A stretch of 64,000 nucleotides of DNA from Ophioderma brevispina (lineage: Eukaryota > Echinodermata > Ophiuroidea > Amphilepidida > Ophiodermatidae): contig JAMKCH010044196.1 of the NCBI GenBank assembly GCA_023653785.1, positions 1-64,000 on the forward strand. Reading direction: 5' to 3'. The notes beneath the pieces are model-generated. The model searched no databases, had not been told where the DNA came from, and was given only the letters and a program-made list of their open reading frames with translations. A program made the translations under genes and the position numbers. This document shows positions 60,586-64,000 of this stretch, piece by piece; the stretch's first letter is position 1; every line of letters starts with the position of its first letter.

Positions 60586-61495
60586 ACACCCATTTACGTG
60601 TTATCTTGGCACACAGCGCCGCCCATTGTTTAATTACGGTCAGAAAGTAATTTGAGCCCCCCGACCTTGGCAAATCTTCAACCATCACCGCGCTAGGGAG
60701 TTCACAAGTTGTCGACGGTAACATGCCCCAGTGTCGGTAGAACGTTTCCTTAAGAAGTTCCCATTGATGCAAATGAGTTATTGCTATTCATTCCGTCACG
60801 CGCTACTGCACAACGCCATACCGCGCATGGCGGAATCAATTGTAATACCTCATTTGCATCAATGTGACTTCTATATGAACGTCCTAACCCAAGTGGCTGA
60901 CACTGACAACAACAACTGTTTAACAATATTCGGACCGTCAAATAGCGTTGATTTGGATTTTTGTGGTACACTGGACAATATTGGTGCAAAATACTTGGCC
61001 CTTGCGTAAACGGATTTACCGCACCAAAATATTCCTAACTAAATTTGTCTAGTTAGCTGACTATTTTTAATAATATCGGTTATCTTTGGAAAAATACGAA
61101 AAAACGTGAAAAATATGTGAAAAATTCTTACCTTTATTAGCTTTGCTCAATTCTCGTTGCTGCTGTCAGTCAGCACACGCATGCGTACAAACTAGTGAGG
61201 TAATTGGTCTTTTTTGTCAGGAACCCATTTCTAACATCAGATCGACCACCTGATTCGTCGTTTTCGCGATATCTCTAAGGTACCCGCGAAACCGTTTTTT
61301 TTTTCATTCCTTGTTCACTAATCGCAGAGCTTTAACACAGCGTCTGACTGCTAGGGAGTCCCATGACGTAGCGCATGTCTAAGAATAGCCGGCCCAATTT
61401 AGCGATGCGGAAACGGAATTGGTGGCACTGTGTCCCAGCAGTAAGGATAAATAAATCAATAAATAAAAAGGTTCTATGGGATCGTAAATGGGTGT
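60586..61495. mobile_element. 910-bp TIR element inserted in the tandem repeat
   Basis: The ends ACACCCATTTACG (60586-60598) and CGTAAATGGGTGT (61483-61495) are perfect 13-bp inverted repeats. Subterminal 'ggcacacagcgccgcc' and 'ggtggcactgtgtccc' are also roughly complementary. The neighbouring tandem units read 'actgctagaa', which gives an empty site and suggests a TA duplication. It contains a hairpin at 60756-60869 and no transposase ORF. Confidence 0.7.
60756..60869. repeat. Foldback hairpin nested in the 60586 element
   Basis: CATTGATGCAAATGAG (60762-60777) and CTCATTTGCATCAATG (60849-60864) are exact inverted complements, with further partial pairing inward. ATGCAAAT is also the octamer core of POU factors. 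The hairpin is related to 50478-50586, which stands alone. Confidence 0.7.
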
Positions 61496-61695
61496 AGAGA
61501 AAGGACTGCTACTCTGATACTTGTTTGATGCTTATTCTAGGTATGTTCAGAACCAATCTGACCACGCCTCCTTGGTTACGTGTCGGATCTAAGCTCAAAG
61601 TTTTTTTTGTTTTACCATGCTAGTGTTTTTTACTGCTAGAAGAAAGGACTGTCTACTCTGATACCTTTTGATGCTATGCTAATATGTTCCTAAAT

Positions 61696-62421
61696 TTTGA
61701 AAATTCATAATTAATTAACAAACTGTCATTAGAAAATAATATGAGGAGGTTGCTCATCTTCACAGTGCAAGAGAGATACAGCAAAGTATGTCCAAATTTT
61801 GGTTCTTGCGAACAACATGCAATCTAGTTCATCTGATGAAGGGCGCCCTCTGTACACAGTTGATCAGAACATACCTAGCCTATCAGGGGCAATAACATTG
61901 GGTCACTTGTCATCAGAGGGGCCGTGGCAATCATCCAGAACCTCTTTTTCTGGGGGGATGGGGGGGGGGCAAAGTGAAATTTTTAGTTGTACGTGACAGA
62001 TTTTCCCACTTGGAGGTGGTTTGAGGCAGATTTTCCCCCTTGGAGCTTAAAAATTATGTCGTGAGTAGGCAAAAAGGGCTGATTTAGGATATTTTTCAAG
62101 ATTGTCCCCAGTCAAAGCTCTGTGGGGTGGCAACCTGCTTAATTCGAAAGTTAGAGAGGAATCAGATTTTTCGTTTTCATTCAGTAAACATCTATGCATA
62201 GTATAACAGTGGTATAGGATACCGTGTATAACAAAAATTCCGCATCCAGAAATTTATAACAAAGTTGTGATTTCCTATATGAAGAACTTCGATTTCAGCT
62301 TAGTTATTTCACACAGTGATTAGTATATGGACAAGCATTATGTATCTGCAAAACACGATTTGTTTGAAAATTGAGAGCGCCCTCATAGGGAAATCTCTGA
62401 GTCAGCCATTAAGTTTAACAG
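61696..62421. other. Non-coding sequence, no gene seen
   Basis: A G run lies at about 61959-61969, with 'ggcagattttcc' repeats at 61997-62035. No exon is recognised. Confidence 0.4.
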
Positions 62422-62429
62422 ACTTAAAC

Positions 62430-62612
62430 CAGTGGCGGATTTAAGAGTCAGCAGTGTCAGCAGCTGCTGACATGGCCCCTGAAAATATTGCTCTCAGGAC
62501 CCCCTCGGACACACCTTAGTCGCAATAAAGTGCGATATTGCGTTGCTTCTTGACGCTAAAGGGGCCCCACCTTAAGCTGCTGACAGGGTCCTTTTCCTTA
62601 AATCCGCCACTG
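62430..62612. mobile_element. 183-bp hAT MITE with a perfect 8-bp TSD
   Basis: CAGTGGCGGATTTAAG and CTTAAATCCGCCACTG are perfect 16-bp terminal inverted repeats. ACTTAAAC flanks both sides (62422-62429 and 62613-62620). A CAGTGGCG end with an 8-bp duplication is the classic hAT signature. The inner part also shows partial inverted symmetry ('cagcagctgctgaca' against 'aagctgctgacag' is direct, 'ggcccc' against 'ggggcc' inverted). There is no coding capacity. Confidence 0.9.
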
Positions 62613-62701
62613 ACTTAAACCTGATGTGTGTTGAAGAAAGCTTCACTTTTCTAAATCAAGTCTCAAACCCATCAGAACACACTCAGAATGCCCCAAAACA
62701 G

Positions 62702-62945
62702 TGACATGTTCTTAGACATGTCTGGATATGTTAGGAATGTGTTTTACATCCGAAAACATGTACAGGTGCGATGTGTATGGAAATTTGCCAGAACACGTGT
62801 CACGTCCGGATGTGTTAATTGTAGAACACATTCCAAACACATCCAGACGAGTCTTAGAAATATTATTGTCGGGTCTTTTGGGTGTATTCTGGACATGTTC
62901 TGTATATGTGTTCATTTTTTTGCATCCGACATGTTCTGGAAATTT
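62702..62945. repeat. ACATGTTC/GAACA-rich stretch with p53-like half-sites
   Basis: TGACATGTTC (62702) and AGACATGTCT (62714) are two RRRCWWGYYY-like decamers 2 bp apart, the second a perfect match and the first off by one base. GGACATGTTC (62891) is another perfect match. 'ggatgtgtt' and 'aacacatcc' form an inverted pair at 62811-62842. Short overlapping ORFs here are not supported. Confidence 0.35.
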
Positions 62946-63912
62946 TGCAGTGTATGAAATATATCACTGTTGCCTTTGGATTCGTTTAAAATTTAAATTT
63001 TGTTATTAACGATTTCACAGACACAAACCAAGCAGTGCTTATGGAATACCATTCTTTTTCAAAGTGTAAACCAAACAGGTGCATTCTCATGAACATGGAC
63101 TAAAATCCGAGCAATATTTTAGAGAACAAGATCATTAATCCTATTTAGAATCTATGGCTAGGCTCTGCAGATAAAAGGCTAGTACCTCGTAAATGTCTGC
63201 TAAAGGTTTACTTTAAAGTTTTGTAGATGGTATCTATCTCTATGCCTTACAGACCATGAAATACAAAATGTCCGATAATGAAGTTTTTATAGTGCAAGGT
63301 TTTGCACATGAGTAGATCTTTTGATTCTTATTAATTTGTTTCACAATGTTGGATCGACAGCACAAAGTGCAAAGGTCAAACAAAATGGCAGGTGGGTTAG
63401 AGTAAATTTGATGTAAACGTATTGTTACAAGCTATTATGGCTTCCATTATCTTATGGTACCCAAATATAGAACTGTCATATTAGCGCTTTTGTTAACCAG
63501 GCCCCGTCTATTTGTCATAACATATTAGTGACGGGCTTTGTGCTCTGCGTGTTTTGGGGAGACATCGCAAGTCTGTAATGAGACCATTGGAAAACTTTTG
63601 AGCCTGGGTTGGAGTGGCATCAATGTAACATAAACATGCTACCCGTACTGCTAGGGAAGCTTTGTCTGCAGGGGGGCAGACAGACTAGGTCCCTCCTTTA
63701 AATTGATCTCCTGTACCCAAGTTGGCATGTCCTACCCCCCCAAAAAAACAAATCCCCGAATTGTCTTGGTAATCTGCACCAACAAATGCTAAATGGGACC
63801 AAATGGGTGTGAAAATTAGTCCAATTTATATTAATGTAGGCCAAAAGTTGGTTGCAGTCCCTCAAAACCAGGATAAAATGCAAAGTATTGTGTGAATGTG
63901 AGTTTCATATAG
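62946..63912. other. Non-coding sequence, no gene seen
   Basis: Stops occur in all frames and no repeat is recognised. Confidence 0.4.
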
Positions 63913-63984
63913 CCCCCTCTCCTACGAATTCTGCAGCCTTGACAGAATAAACCACATAAGGTTGCAGAATTCGTAGGGAGGGGG
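63913..63984. repeat. Palindrome with 27-28-bp arms at the window edge
   Basis: 'ccccctctcctacgaattct' plus 'gcagcctt' pairs with 'aaggttgcagaattcgtagg' plus 'gaggggg' across a 17-base loop, with few mismatches. A relative of one arm is at about 41658-41685. It is probably a short palindromic MITE, or the end of one that continues past the window. Confidence 0.7.
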
Positions 63985-64000
63985 ACATAATTATGGAACT

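Larger units (their letters stand above)
60360..61695. repeat. About 130-bp tandem repeat split by a TIR element
   Basis: 'ccacgcctccttggttacgt', 'cggatctaagctcaaag', 'taccatgct', 'actgctag' and 'ggactgtctactc' recur in this order at 60378-60480, 60520-60585 and 61560-61690. The second unit breaks off at 'actgcta' (60585) and resumes at 'agagaaaggactg' (61496), after the 910-bp insertion. Confidence 0.75.

Overview
This is a stretch of an animal nuclear genome, AT-rich and very sparse in coding sequence. It has intron-style splice signals, no operons, no long ORFs outside one exon, and a dense population of TIR transposons, MITEs, SINE and LINE fragments and satellites. The mix (tRNA-SINE with a conserved deuterostome-looking tail, RTE-like LINE tails, hAT, mariner, piggyBac and Harbinger-like MITEs, a TU/foldback-like element) fits a marine invertebrate deuterostome such as a hemichordate, echinoderm or cephalochordate. 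That placement is inference and the species cannot be named from the sequence.

Layout. 1-5.9 kb: non-coding, with a 138-bp tandem repeat rich in AGGTCA half-sites, a duplicated 190-bp segment and a 1.2-kb Harbinger-like transposon. 5.9-37.6 kb: two tandem copies of a unit of about 10-11 kb (unit 1, 5908-25965; unit 2, 25966-37612). Each unit contains two copies of a 1.5-kb subrepeat R, so R occurs four times. Unit 1 is split by a 9.8-kb insertion (11136-20944) with a 9-bp target duplication. Its long terminal inverted repeats are built of tandem CCACGC/GCGTGG palindromes, and unit 2 keeps the matching empty site. I regard this as the most notable object in the window; it resembles foldback/TU elements. 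Smaller insertions distinguish the R copies: a TA-flanked MITE in the first and a 495-bp tRNA-SINE in the third. The two units differ by very many 1-3 base indels, so either they are old or this part of the assembly is uncorrected long-read sequence.

37.6-38.4 kb: the only convincing coding exon (37863-38381, + strand). It encodes 173 residues of a proline-rich, tyrosine-motif-bearing cytoplasmic or adaptor-type segment, with a 3' splice site and two alternative in-frame donors 6 bp apart. 38.5-64 kb: probably intron and/or intergenic DNA. It holds nested inverted-repeat elements (38.5-40.8 kb), a TTAA-flanked piggyBac-like MITE (43.6-44.4), a 22-bp minisatellite with ten CACGTG E-boxes (50.8-51.1), a second Harbinger-like copy in reverse orientation (52.5-53.6), a mariner-like MITE (53.9-54.4), an RTE-like LINE fragment interrupted by a palindromic MITE (56.3-56.8), three kappaB-like sites (59.2-59.4), a tandem repeat split by a 910-bp TIR element (60.4-61.7), a 183-bp hAT MITE with a perfect 8-bp TSD (62.4-62.6) and a palindrome at the right edge.

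No rRNA, intact tRNA, CRISPR or bacterial gene organisation was seen. Transposon family names rest on TIR and TSD structure and short motifs only. No database search was possible.
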